Notes under the pieces: generated by a model
What the model saw: only the letters and a program-made list of their open reading frames with translations
Databases searched by the model: none
Told to the model about the DNA's origin: nothing
From: Chitinophaga sp. YR627
Lineage (GTDB): Bacteria; Bacteroidota; Bacteroidia; Chitinophagales; Chitinophagaceae
Assembly (NCBI RefSeq): GCF_900114995.1
Contig: NZ_FOUX01000004.1
Location: forward strand, 930,001-994,000
Length of the DNA stretch: 64,000 nucleotides
Direction of reading: 5' to 3'
Part shown: in pieces, positions 26,901 to 35,738 of the stretch
Numbering within the stretch: the stretch's first letter is position 1
Layout: every line of letters starts with the position of its first letter
Position numbers and translations under genes: made by a program

Positions 26901-29900
26901 TTCACGTTCTCCGTCAGGTTTTTCCAGATACCGGATGCACCTGGCACACTCGCCTGACCACCCAATCGACCTTCCACACCCACCTCACGGGCCACCGTTG
27001 TTACCTGGTCGGCAAACAACGCCAGTGTATCGATCATTTCGTTGATGGTCTCTGTCAGCTGTGCAACCTCACCGCGCGACACGATGGAGAGTTTCTGTTT
27101 CAGATTACCTGTCGCCACGGCAGTTACTACTTTCGCGATACCACGCACCTGGTTCGTCAGGTTGGATGCCATCATGTTCACAGAGTCTGTCAGGTCTTTC
27201 CAGGTACCACCCACACCCTGTACTTCCGCCTGACCACCCAGCTTACCTTCCGTACCTACCTCACGGGCCACACGGGTTACCTCAAAGGCGAAGGAGTTCA
27301 GCTGGTCCACCATCGTGTTGATGGTATTTTTCAGATCAAGGATTTCTCCTTTTACGTCGATCGTTACTTTCTTGGAAAGGTCACCCGATGCCACCGCTTT
27401 CGTTACCTCAGCGATGTTACGTACCTGTGATGTCAGGTTACCCGTCATCTGGTTTACGGAGTCCGTCAGATCCTTCCAGGTACCGGCTACACCCGGTACG
27501 AAGGCCTGACCACCCAGTTTACCGTCGGTTCCCACCTCACGGGCCACACGGGTTACCTCAGATGCGAATGCACGCAGCTGGTCCACCATCGTATTCAGCG
27601 TTTCTTTCAGCTGCAGGATCTCTCCGCGTACGTCCACCGTGATCTTACGGGACATGTCTCCGTTCGCCACCGCAATCGCCACATCCGCAATATTTCGCAC
27701 CTGTGCTGTCAGGTTACCCGCCATCTGGTTCACCGAATCCGTCAGGTCTTTCCAGGTACCACCGACGCCCGGTACGAACGCCTGGCCCCCCAGTTTACCA
27801 TCTGTACCCACCTCACGCGCCACACGGGTTACCTCAGATGCGAATGCACGCAGCTGTTCCACCATTGTGTTGATGGTATTTTTCAGTTCAAGGATCTCTC
27901 CTTTAACGTCTACTTCAATTTTACGCGACAGGTCACCATTTGCCACCGCCGTTGTTACCTCTGCGATGTTACGTACCTGTGATGTCAGGTTGGACGCCAT
28001 GATGTTCACGGAGTCGGTCAGGTCTTTCCAGAGACCTTCCACACCCGGTACATCGGCCTGTCCACCCAGTTTACCCTCAGAACCTACCTCACGCGCCACA
28101 CGGAACACCTCCGAACCGAAGGAGTTCAGCTGATCCACCATCGTGTTGATCGTATTCTTCAACTCCAGGATCTCTCCCTTTACATCCACCGTGATCTTAC
28201 GCGACAGGTCTCCTTTCGCCACCGCCGTCGTTACCTCTGCGATATTACGCACCTGCGCTGTCAGGTTGGATCCCATCTGGTTCACCGACTCCGTCAGATC
28301 CTTCCAGGTACCCCCCACACCCTGCACTTTTGCCTGACCACCCAGCTTACCTTCTGTACCTACCTCAAGCGCCACACGCGTCACCTCGGAAGCGAAGGAG
28401 TTCAGCTGATCCACCATCGTATTGATGGTCTTTTTCAGTTCAAGGATCTCACCCTCTACGTTTACTGTAATCTTCTTTGACAGGTCACCATTCGCCACCG
28501 CCGTTGTTACCTCAGCGATGTTTCGCACCTGTGCGGTCAGGTTAGATCCCATCTGGTTCACCGAATCCGTCAGATCCTTCCAGGTACCACCTACACCCTG
28601 CACTTTCGCCTGACCACCCAGCTTACCTTCCGTACCCACCTCCAGTGCCACACGGGTTACCTCGGAAGCGAAGGAGTTCAGCTGGTCCACCATTGTATTG
28701 ATGGTATTTTTCAATTCAAGGATCTCACCTTTTACATCCACCGTAATCTTACGCGACAGGTCACCTTTTGCCACCGCCGTTGTTACGTCTGCGATGTTAC
28801 GTACCTGCGCTGTCAGGTTACCCGCCATCTGGTTTACGGAGTCTGTCAGGTCTTTCCACACACCACCGACACCTTTTACCGTTGCCTGACCACCCAGTTT
28901 ACCTTCAGAACCTACCTCACGCGCCACACGCGTCACCTCTACGGAGAAGGAGTTCAGCTGGTCCACCATCGTATTCATGGTGTTTTTCAGCTCCAGGATC
29001 TCTCCGCGTACATCCACCGTGATCTTACGCGACAGGTCACCTCGTGCCACCGCAGTCGTTACCTCTGCGATATTTCGCACCTGACCTGTCAGGTTGGACG
29101 CCATCTGGTTAACGGAGTCGGTCAGGTCCTTCCAGGTACCTGCCACACCTTTAACCTCTGCCTGGCCACCCAGCTTACCGTCCGTACCCACCTCACGCGC
29201 CACACGGGTCACCTCGGAGGAGAAGGAGTTCAGCTGATCCACCATCGTGTTGATCGTATCTTTCAGCTCAAGGATCTCTCCCTGTACATCTACTGTAATT
29301 TTCTTGGATAAGTCCCCTTTTGCCACTGCCGTTGTTACATCTGCGATGTTACGCACCTGCGCTGTCAGGTTACCCGCCATCTGGTTCACGGAGTCCGTCA
29401 GGTCTTTCCACACACCGGCCACATCTTTTACTTTCGCCTGTCCACCCAGCTTACCTTCCGACCCCACCTCACGTGCCACACGCGTCACCTCACGTGAGAA
29501 GAGGTTCAGCTGTTTCACCATCCCGTTCACCTCTGTTGCAATACGGGCAAATTCTCCCTGCAACACGTGATCTTCGATCTGCAACGGCATTTCCTGCGAA
29601 AGGTTCCCCTTCGCCACGGAACTGATTACGTGCGCTATTTCAATAGTAGGATGAACCAGATCAGAGATCAGTGTATTGATGGAAGCAACCGCTGTATCCC
29701 AGGAACCCTTTGCCGTACGGGGCATCACCACACGGTGATTCAGACGTCCCATCTTTCCGATGGTATTCCTCGCCAGGGTTAGTTCCTCCACCAAAGTTTC
29801 GTTCAGGGAAATGATCTCATTGAGGGTGTCACAGATCTTACCACTCAGACCAATATTGTCCGCTGACATCCTTGTGGAGAAATTGCCACTTCTAACGTCC

Positions 29901-30061
29901 AGCAGGACCTGCAACAATTGTCGCAAATCCAGCTCATCTGCTACGGGTGTGTATACTTGCCTGGTTTCTTTGCTGCGCTTAGTTGTGGAAGTCTGTGGAG
30001 TCTTTTCCACATCTTTCTTGGACAGGGCAGTACTATCGGGATTTTTTCTCCGCGTGTTCAT
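23954..30061 (-). CDS. Giant soluble multi-HAMP hybrid histidine kinase
   Basis: The 2035-residue protein has no membrane segment. A basic N-terminus leads into about twelve HAMP modules between ~45 and ~1110. Ten of these form a strict 92-residue repeat (198-1117) with the landmarks EVGxxGKLGGQ, TWKDLTDSVNQM, AVAxGDLSxKI and GEILELKxTINTMVDQL. A GAF domain (~1140-1280), a coiled coil (~1285-1340) and a HisKA domain with H1353 (NMSHELRTPL) follow. Then come a HATPase (NLLSNAFKFTEKG, DTGIGISKDK, GTGLGLSIS) and three receiver domains (TLDVKLPDASG, IADYMLPDIDG, LMDIMMPEMDG). Poly-HAMP soluble kinases of this type resemble fungal Nik1/group III osmosensing kinases and some myxobacterial and Bacteroidota kinases. 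The signal is unknown. It heads a two-gene operon with the receiver-kinase hybrid. Confidence 0.95.
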   Translation of the reverse strand: MNTRRKNPDSTALSKKDVEKTPQTSTTKRSKETRQVYTPVADELDLRQLLQVLLDVRSGNFSTRMSADNIGLSGKICDTLNEIISLNETLVEELTLARNTIGKMGRLNHRVVMPRTAKGSWDTAVASINTLISDLVHPTIEIAHVISSVAKGNLSQEMPLQIEDHVLQGEFARIATEVNGMVKQLNLFSREVTRVAREVGSEGKLGGQAKVKDVAGVWKDLTDSVNQMAGNLTAQVRNIADVTTAVAKGDLSKKITVDVQGEILELKDTINTMVDQLNSFSSEVTRVAREVGTDGKLGGQAEVKGVAGTWKDLTDSVNQMASNLTGQVRNIAEVTTAVARGDLSRKITVDVRGEILELKNTMNTMVDQLNSFSVEVTRVAREVGSEGKLGGQATVKGVGGVWKDLTDSVNQMAGNLTAQVRNIADVTTAVAKGDLSRKITVDVKGEILELKNTINTMVDQLNSFASEVTRVALEVGTEGKLGGQAKVQGVGGTWKDLTDSVNQMGSNLTAQVRNIAEVTTAVANGDLSKKITVNVEGEILELKKTINTMVDQLNSFASEVTRVALEVGTEGKLGGQAKVQGVGGTWKDLTESVNQMGSNLTAQVRNIAEVTTAVAKGDLSRKITVDVKGEILELKNTINTMVDQLNSFGSEVFRVAREVGSEGKLGGQADVPGVEGLWKDLTDSVNIMASNLTSQVRNIAEVTTAVANGDLSRKIEVDVKGEILELKNTINTMVEQLRAFASEVTRVAREVGTDGKLGGQAFVPGVGGTWKDLTDSVNQMAGNLTAQVRNIADVAIAVANGDMSRKITVDVRGEILQLKETLNTMVDQLRAFASEVTRVAREVGTDGKLGGQAFVPGVAGTWKDLTDSVNQMTGNLTSQVRNIAEVTKAVASGDLSKKVTIDVKGEILDLKNTINTMVDQLNSFAFEVTRVAREVGTEGKLGGQAEVQGVGGTWKDLTDSVNMMASNLTNQVRGIAKVVTAVATGNLKQKLSIVSRGEVAQLTETINEMIDTLALFADQVTTVAREVGVEGRLGGQASVPGASGIWKNLTENVNQLAENLTTQVRAISAVASAVTKGDLTQMIRVEAKGEVEELKDTINQMIANLKQTTLRNQEQDWLKSNLAKFTQMLQGQKDLNTVTRRILSELAQVVNAQKGMFYILEQEENLLNPKLKLFAAYAYGNEVSVSREFALGQGLVGQCAVEKERILLTNVPSNYIKISSGLGEATPVNLIVLPVLFEQEIKAVIELASFDTFSQTHLDFLSQLTESIGIVLNTIEANSRTEDLLEQSQSLADELRRTNEELQDKAHLLVKQKDEVEEKNKEVEEARRSLEEKAEQLQLTSKYKSEFLANMSHELRTPLNSLLILAQQLYENHDGNLNEKQVRYAKTIHSCGDDLIQLINDILDLSKIESGYISTDFIKVRFNEVVSFVETTFKHISESKSLRFRIEMDEQLPQSLETDVQRLNQILKNLLSNAFKFTEKGEVKLRIYEAKRNWRLMNGSLDSADRVVAFEIRDTGIGISKDKQNIIFEAFQQAEGSTSRKYGGTGLGLSISRGLADLLGGSIELESEVGRGSIFTLFLPLQYNPAAIKREKQSSLTVGQYQLPESYETSLVQPVVQTKLPETLEGLNEIINEIGDDRTHIIESDKVVLIVEDDVRFAKIMLEKAHEMGLKVVVATSFGDVFDLTNKYNPIAVTLDVKLPDASGWRVLDLFKNDINLRHIPIHLISGEENRLLAMHRGARSFNLKPLKAEALNILFTSIMEHDSRKTKKVLVVEDNEPDASQIARILDNGELIEMDFVENGKAAIDKVNSTLYDCIIADYMLPDIDGAEFVANMNTVNRHNATPVIVYSAKDFTNNERSKLKQYANKILLKGVNSLDLLLEETIMQLHINHQFLAPEKKKLIEDLRSQKDVLIHKNVLVVDDDVRNLFALTTAFERFHINTITAESGKEAMNILSENSDIDIVLMDIMMPEMDGYETMQKIRREHKNSALPIIAVTAKAMKGDREKCLEAGASDYITKPLKIDQLLSLMRVWLYR
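26711..29470. repeat. Ten tandem 276-bp repeats encoding HAMP modules
   Basis: The coding repeat has an exact period of 276 bp (92 codons) with no length variation. Copies four and five differ at only about nine of 92 residues, and outer copies differ more. The last two copies (nearest 26711) are the most diverged. This suggests expansion by unequal crossing-over or gene conversion. Because of the low divergence the copy number may vary among strains and could be misassembled from short reads. Confidence 0.9.
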
Positions 30062-30186
30062 AGTGAAGGTGTTAGCGAAACACTTATATGTATAAGTTAA
30101 AAATTTCTTTAAGTTGTGTTTATCAATCTCTACGGCTCTTTTGGCTATCGCATATAGATGTTATGTGTTATGTGGTTTGAAGTGAT

Positions 30187-30194
30187 TACATTTG
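30187..30194 (+). promoter_or_regulatory. Candidate -7 box for the response regulator gene
   Basis: TACATTTG matches the Bacteroidota -7 consensus TAnnTTTG exactly and lies 26 bp before the ATG of the single-domain regulator. The -33 position has only a weak TTATG. The region 30062-30219 is divergent, so the giant kinase promoter must also lie here. Confidence 0.45.
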
Positions 30195-30219
30195 TTCTTA
30201 TTAAAAAACAACTTTACAG

Positions 30220-30633
30220 ATGCAACTTTCAGGCCATTCGAAGAGGCTGATCCTGTTGGCGGAAGATGATATTGATGACCAGGAGCTGTTGGAAAATGCA
30301 ATAGAGGAGATAGATCCCACCTGGCAACTGGTGTGCATCCCTAATGGCAGAAAATTCGTGAAATATCTTGACACCATGGGTGAAAGCGATTTACCCGCAC
30401 TCATGATACTTGATTATAATATTCCTGAACTGACCGGTGTAGAAGTCGTAAAAGAACTGAACGATCAGGGACGCTTCATGGATATTCCGAAAATTATCTG
30501 GAGCACCTCAACGTCTCCCGTTTTCAAAGCGAAAAGCATTGAACTGGGCGTTAAAGACTATATCACAAAACCTAATGACCTCGCTTCTTTCCTGACCACT
30601 GCGAGGTATATGCTTTCTTTTGTCAAAGAATGA
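30220..30633 (+). CDS. Single-domain response regulator
   Basis: This 137-residue protein is a lone receiver domain: acidic pocket AEDDIDD, phospho-acceptor D65 in MILDYNIPELTG, a conserved Ser/Thr in IIWSTSTSP, and K118 in YITKPNDL. The DDIDDQELLENAIEEI N-terminus is typical of the CheY-like/Rcp1 class that follows kinase genes in Bacteroidota. It has no output domain. It is divergent from the giant hybrid kinase and 18 bp upstream of the SNF2-type gene, so it may be phosphorylated by the kinases next door and is cotranscribed with the ATPase. Confidence 0.92.
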   Translation: MQLSGHSKRLILLAEDDIDDQELLENAIEEIDPTWQLVCIPNGRKFVKYLDTMGESDLPALMILDYNIPELTGVEVVKELNDQGRFMDIPKIIWSTSTSPVFKAKSIELGVKDYITKPNDLASFLTTARYMLSFVKE

Positions 30634-30651
30634 TCGGAACTTGCACCAGCC

Positions 30652-33600
30652 ATGGTGAATCATTCCTTTTACACTGAACAGTACCAATCACTCGACGCCG
30701 ATGCCCGCATCGTCGCAGACGTGCTGTCCGTCTATCTTTATCCCCTGGAACGATATACGTTCCTCGATGCCGTAAACCGCGTCAGGGAAATGCCACAGGA
30801 CAGAATACTGGATATCCTTGAATTACTGAAGGAAAAAGGACTGGGAACATACAACCTGGCAGGCAATTATTCCCTGATACCGGAACTGGGTTTCCTGTTG
30901 TTTCCGGAGAATATCAGAAAGCCGGAATACCTCCGGCTGCTCGATCACGCAAAACCATATTCGTTTTACAGCACCAGCGCCCGCTTGCAGGAACTCCAGC
31001 AACTACTGACCGCCTTCTTTACCGGCGATCGTTCCCTGTTACTGCAACCGGTCAGAAAGATCAGTTTTGAACTCGCTGAATACTTTCCTTATCTCTGCTA
31101 TCTGCTGTACTATCCCGAATACGAAGGATTATTGCGTTTGTTCGATACTGGGAGTATTACCAGTATCTACCATGCGGCAGTCCGGCAGCATCTGCTGGCA
31201 ATGAGTACGCCTGATGCATTACAACAATTAAAAGTACAGGTCGCAGCATTGATCAGAACCGAACCGGCAGCATTGGCGCATGCAGAAGTGACCTTACAGG
31301 CCGGAGAAACAGGAGAGGAGATTACCGGCACAGATGCTGTATATGCACAGGCTGTTGTACACCTTTACGAAGGTCAGCCCGACAAGGCATTCACCGCCTT
31401 TGAACAGGGCATCAAACAGCAACGGCAACAGGATAAAAAACATTCCATTCCGGTATCGCCACTCTTCGCTTTGCTGTATACCTATACCCTGACCATACTG
31501 CCTGAAGAAAAAACATATACGACGATCAACAAGGTAGTAGCCGCATATGACAAAAAACTCTTCCAGGATATTACTCCTGCCATTGCACTGTTACACTTTC
31601 ATAGCGGACGCAAAGAAAAAGCAGATCACATCCTGCAGATATTACTGGAAACAACATCAAAACAACCAGAAAAATACCTGCTCAGTTACCTGGCTTTGAT
31701 ATGCCTGCAGGCTTATCATCCGAAAAGTAAACTGCTCAAACAATATAGCCCTTTCCTTAAAGTCGTTTTATATCACGGAATACAACGCAAATACCGTTTG
31801 CTCACATACGAACTGTTATACCTGTTCCGTGATCAGGCTTACCTGAATAACGAAAAGACTTTCCGTGAACTGGCTGCCTTCATTGGCAAAGAGCCCGTCT
31901 TCTCGCGGATGCAGCCCGTAGCGGACTGGGAACGTCTGCTCAACGTACTCATACTTCCTGAAGCGGGCAAACCACAAAAAGAAAAAGCACCACCCGCTAC
32001 AAGACTGGCTTACCTGATCGACATACGGAAATCAGAAATACAGCCCGTTATACAAACACAGGGAGATACAGGATGGAGCAGAGGCAGGATCGTGGAACTA
32101 AAAAAACTAAAGGACGGTTTGATAGAAGCGATGACGGATCATGACACCAGGATTGCCGGTGCGATCATCAAAGAAAACTATCATACCTACGGTACCGAAG
32201 CCTACGCTTTTGGTGAAAGAGTATGGCATGAAATAACAGGTCATCCCTATCTGTTCATGCTGGAAGCTCCGGAAATTCCTGTGGAGATTGTCAAAGGACA
32301 ACCGGAACTCATTGTCAATAAAACAGGAAACGGGTACGAATTCAGCACCAATATCAATGACTATATCAGTGATACTGTACTTATAAAAGAATCAGATACC
32401 CGGCTGAAAGTGATCAGGCTTACACAACAGCAACGTACCGTATTACAGACACTCAGACAGATTGAAACAGTACCTGCTACAGGAAAAGATAAACTGATGC
32501 AGGCCCTGCGCAATATAGGCGCTCATATGACAGTGCATTCAAACCTGGATGACACAGCCGCATTAAATATCAGACAACGCGCTGGCGACGCTCGTATACG
32601 TGTACAGCTGCAACCTACCGGAGATGCATTGCGCGCTTCTTTCTTTGTAAAACCATTTGTAAATGATCCCCCTTACTGCAAACCAGGAGAAGGCGCACGA
32701 CACCTGATCGGCGTTACAAATGGAGAACGTTGTCAGGCCACCCGTGATCTCGATGCAGAGAAGAGCAATCTGGAAAAACTCATTATACTCATTCAGGAAT
32801 CAGTCAAACAGGAAATAGAAGATGACGTAATCATCTTCGAAGATCCGCTGGAATGCCTGCAACTGCTCGAAGTCATACAACGTCACCCCGAACTGGCCAT
32901 CGCTGAATGGCCGGAAGGGCAAAAATTACGGATACGTATGGTCGAACCACAGGCGCAACTCCGTCTTACCATCCGCAGAGTAGATGGTAAATGGTTTGCC
33001 GCCAACGGCGACCTCAAAGTAGATGAAGACACCGTTCTGTCACTGAAAGATTTACTGGACGCTGTAAAAGCCAGCAATAGCCGTTTTGTAACAGTAGGTA
33101 AAGGAGAATTCCTCTCGCTGACCGGTAAACTCTACCGCCAGCTGAATGAACTCGCCAGTGTCGCCATAGCAGAACACGAAGAACTCCGTATACGTCCGCT
33201 TACGGCACACATGCTGGACGAATTACTGGATGGCGCCAGTCAGGTGGAAACAGACGAACACTGGAAAGCACTGCGCGCCAGACAGGCAGTAGCTGAAACA
33301 GTACAGGCGGAAGTCCCGGCTACCTTACAAACACAATTGCGTCCTTATCAGGAAGAAGGCTTTCGCTGGATGGTCAGATTAGCCGCCTGGGGAGCAGGCG
33401 CCTGTCTCGCTGATGACATGGGTCTCGGCAAAACTATCCAGGCAATTGCCATGCTGTTGTACAGAGCACATGAAGGCCCTGCACTGGTAGTTTGTCCGGC
33501 ATCTGTATTACCAAACTGGGTAAACGAACTGTATAAATTCGCCCCTTCTTTACAAGTCAAACAGATCACCGGCAGTAAACGGCATGCTATGCTGAAAGCA

Positions 33601-34716
33601 GCGGCCCCATTTGACGTAGTATTGATCACCTATGGTATCCTGCAATCTGAAGATGAATTGCTATCAGTGATTCCATGGAACACTGTTATATTGGACGAAG
33701 CGCATACCATCAAAAACTACCAGACCAAAACCTCCAAAGCAGCAATGTCTTTACAGGCAGGCTTCAGACTGATACTGACCGGTACGCCGGTACAGAACCA
33801 CCTGACAGAGATCTGGAACCTTTTCAACTTTATCAATCCCGGACTACTCGGCAGCCTCCCATATTTCAATAAACAGTTTACCACACCGGTTATCTATAAT
33901 GCGGAAAGCACCGTTACCAAACACCTGCGTAAGATCGTCGCACCATTTATGCTGCGCCGTACCAAAACAGCCGTGCTGGATGAATTACCAGAGAAAACAG
34001 AGATCGTGAAAATGATCTCACTGTCGCCGGAAGAAGCCGCTTTCTATGAAGCGCTTCGCCTGAAAGCAGTAGAGAATATCAAACGCTATAGTAAGGACAA
34101 GACCAGCAAGCATAATTTAAATACGCTGACAGAGATAGGGAAACTGCGTATGGCAGCCTGTAATACACAGATGATAGATCCGGAAATACGAATACCTTCA
34201 TCTAAACTCGCCGTATTTATCGAGATCGTAAAAGAGCTGATCGACAATAATCACCGCGCACTGGTGTTTAGCCAGTATGTAAAACACCTCGACCTGGTAA
34301 GGCTGGCCCTCGACGAACTGAATGTCTCCTATTGTTACCTGGATGGTAGCACGCCGATCTCCGTCAGGGAAAGAGTGGTGAACGAATTCCAGGCAGGCGC
34401 CGGTTCACTGTTCCTGATCAGCCTCAAAGCTGGAGGAACTGGCCTGAACCTGACTGCCGCCGACTATGTCATTCACCTGGACCCATGGTGGAATCCCGCT
34501 ATCGAGGAACAGGCCTCTGACAGAGCATATCGTATCGGTCAGACAAGACCCGTGACAATATACAGGCTGGTGACAAGACACACCATCGAAGAAAAGATCA
34601 TCGCACTCCATAACAGTAAAAGAGACCTCGCGGACAGGCTCCTGGAAGGAAGCGATATCAGTGGTAAGTTATCCACTGACGAATTATTATCCCTGATCGC
34701 AAAAGCAGACAAATAG
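30652..34716 (+). CDS. SNF2-family helicase-like ATPase with large N-terminal region
   Basis: This 1354-residue protein ends in a full SNF2/RapA-type motor. Motif I is DDMGLGKT (from residue 921), motif II is DEAH at 1015-1018, motif III is LTGTPVQN, and the helicase-C part includes SLKAGGTGLNLTAADYVIHLDPWWNPAIEEQA and AYRIGQ. Such motors move along double-stranded DNA and remodel bound proteins. The first ~900 residues have helical repeats and no named catalytic motif; a CxxxxxxC-type Zn finger is not evident. The gene follows the single-domain response regulator by 18 bp. SNF2 proteins are parts of some phage-defence systems, but no partner genes of those are present here. Confidence 0.92.
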   Translation: MVNHSFYTEQYQSLDADARIVADVLSVYLYPLERYTFLDAVNRVREMPQDRILDILELLKEKGLGTYNLAGNYSLIPELGFLLFPENIRKPEYLRLLDHAKPYSFYSTSARLQELQQLLTAFFTGDRSLLLQPVRKISFELAEYFPYLCYLLYYPEYEGLLRLFDTGSITSIYHAAVRQHLLAMSTPDALQQLKVQVAALIRTEPAALAHAEVTLQAGETGEEITGTDAVYAQAVVHLYEGQPDKAFTAFEQGIKQQRQQDKKHSIPVSPLFALLYTYTLTILPEEKTYTTINKVVAAYDKKLFQDITPAIALLHFHSGRKEKADHILQILLETTSKQPEKYLLSYLALICLQAYHPKSKLLKQYSPFLKVVLYHGIQRKYRLLTYELLYLFRDQAYLNNEKTFRELAAFIGKEPVFSRMQPVADWERLLNVLILPEAGKPQKEKAPPATRLAYLIDIRKSEIQPVIQTQGDTGWSRGRIVELKKLKDGLIEAMTDHDTRIAGAIIKENYHTYGTEAYAFGERVWHEITGHPYLFMLEAPEIPVEIVKGQPELIVNKTGNGYEFSTNINDYISDTVLIKESDTRLKVIRLTQQQRTVLQTLRQIETVPATGKDKLMQALRNIGAHMTVHSNLDDTAALNIRQRAGDARIRVQLQPTGDALRASFFVKPFVNDPPYCKPGEGARHLIGVTNGERCQATRDLDAEKSNLEKLIILIQESVKQEIEDDVIIFEDPLECLQLLEVIQRHPELAIAEWPEGQKLRIRMVEPQAQLRLTIRRVDGKWFAANGDLKVDEDTVLSLKDLLDAVKASNSRFVTVGKGEFLSLTGKLYRQLNELASVAIAEHEELRIRPLTAHMLDELLDGASQVETDEHWKALRARQAVAETVQAEVPATLQTQLRPYQEEGFRWMVRLAAWGAGACLADDMGLGKTIQAIAMLLYRAHEGPALVVCPASVLPNWVNELYKFAPSLQVKQITGSKRHAMLKAAAPFDVVLITYGILQSEDELLSVIPWNTVILDEAHTIKNYQTKTSKAAMSLQAGFRLILTGTPVQNHLTEIWNLFNFINPGLLGSLPYFNKQFTTPVIYNAESTVTKHLRKIVAPFMLRRTKTAVLDELPEKTEIVKMISLSPEEAAFYEALRLKAVENIKRYSKDKTSKHNLNTLTEIGKLRMAACNTQMIDPEIRIPSSKLAVFIEIVKELIDNNHRALVFSQYVKHLDLVRLALDELNVSYCYLDGSTPISVRERVVNEFQAGAGSLFLISLKAGGTGLNLTAADYVIHLDPWWNPAIEEQASDRAYRIGQTRPVTIYRLVTRHTIEEKIIALHNSKRDLADRLLEGSDISGKLSTDELLSLIAKADK

Positions 34717-35235
34717 TATAAGTCGATCGTAGTACTTCAGCAATGGAAACACTGTTAACATCTATTTCAATGACAGAAGAAGAATATATTGATAGTATTC
34801 CTATCGATATTGAATGATCTGATCTTTAAAATTTGACAAATTATCACATAGAAATCTTTCATTTTTTATCGCGCAACGCATTTTTCTTCATTTTAATATT
34901 AATTATTTCAAAAAGAGAAGAAATAATTTCCTGATATCAAAATTTGATTATCTTTAGCGTGTACTTATCCTATGAATCACCTTTTTACATCGGCTCGAAT
35001 CCCGCTATGGCGTGGCATTTGAGCCGATGCAATGAAAATCATTCGTAATAATTTTCTGCTATCCTATGAAACACCTGCCTTCGATAAAAGGCACCTGAAA
35101 ACCGTCTGAAATCTCCCCCTTGTATCCCCAATTTTTGTTACTTTCAGGATTACTGATATCCTGATGTGATTTTTCATTCCCTCCTGCGAATAATAAGGTA
35201 AATGTTTATTCAAATGACCTTAATGATTACATCAT
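34717..35235. other. 519-bp intergenic region with hairpin and paired short reading frames
   Basis: No gene of normal size is present. A 13-bp inverted repeat (34988-35000 with 35017-35029, one G-U pair) forms a hairpin. A 16-bp sequence, ATCCTATGAAnCACCT, occurs twice (34967-34982 and 35061-35076). Each copy starts a tiny in-frame peptide of 16 and 10 codons. A 24-codon frame starts at 34743. None has independent support. The region precedes the sigma-factor gene and may hold its promoter and leader. Confidence 0.4.
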
Positions 35236-35733
35236 ATGGCCCCTCCAAAAGAAGATAAAGTCTTTCTGTCGGTCATCGAACAGCATAAAGGAATTATCTA
35301 TAAAATAGCCAATTCCTATTGCCACCATACAGAAGATAGAAAAGATCTCATACAGGAGATCATCTTCCAGCTATGGCGATCGTTTGACCGGTATAATGAT
35401 CAGTATAAATATTCCACCTGGCTATACAGAATAGCCCTGAATGTGGCCATTTCCTTCTATCGTAAAGACAGTCAGCGCAACAGCGCTCATGAACTCACCG
35501 CCGATATCATCGTCGTTACAGAAGAAACAGCAGATGTGGAACAGCTGCAATTATTACAACGCTTCATCCACGAATTGCCAGAACTGGACAGAGCCATCAT
35601 GCTGTTGTACCTGGAAGAAAAAAGCTATAAAGAAATAGCAGATATACTTGGATTGACAGAAACCAACATTGCCACAAAGATCAACCGCATCAAAGGCAAA
35701 CTAAAAACCAAATTTTCCACCATTCATACCTGA
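35236..35733 (+). CDS. ECF-type sigma-70 family RNA polymerase sigma factor
   Basis: The 165-residue protein has sigma region 2 (IYKIANSYCHHTEDRKDLIQEIIFQLWRSFDRYN... STWLYRIALNVAISFYRK) and region 4 (LPELDRAIMLLYLEEKSYKEIADILGLTETNIATKINRIKGKLK). This is the two-domain layout of extracytoplasmic-function sigma factors. The next gene, 5 bp downstream, encodes a small membrane protein, which is the usual position of an anti-sigma factor. No FecR or zinc anti-sigma motif (HxxxCxxC) is seen in that neighbour. The target genes are unknown. Confidence 0.93.
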   Translation: MAPPKEDKVFLSVIEQHKGIIYKIANSYCHHTEDRKDLIQEIIFQLWRSFDRYNDQYKYSTWLYRIALNVAISFYRKDSQRNSAHELTADIIVVTEETADVEQLQLLQRFIHELPELDRAIMLLYLEEKSYKEIADILGLTETNIATKINRIKGKLKTKFSTIHT

Positions 35734-35738
35734 CAACA

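Noticed and set aside
26711..29470. Possible CRISPR-like array because of regular repeats
   Set aside because: The unit is 276 bp, fully coding and without spacers.
26685..29570. Many short reading frames on the plus strand across the HAMP repeat region
   Set aside because: They repeat with the 276-bp period and are the reverse-strand image of the kinase repeats, with no start-site or protein support.
30652..34716. SNF2 gene as part of a phage-defence system
   Set aside because: No methyltransferase, nuclease or known partner gene is adjacent; neighbours are signalling genes.
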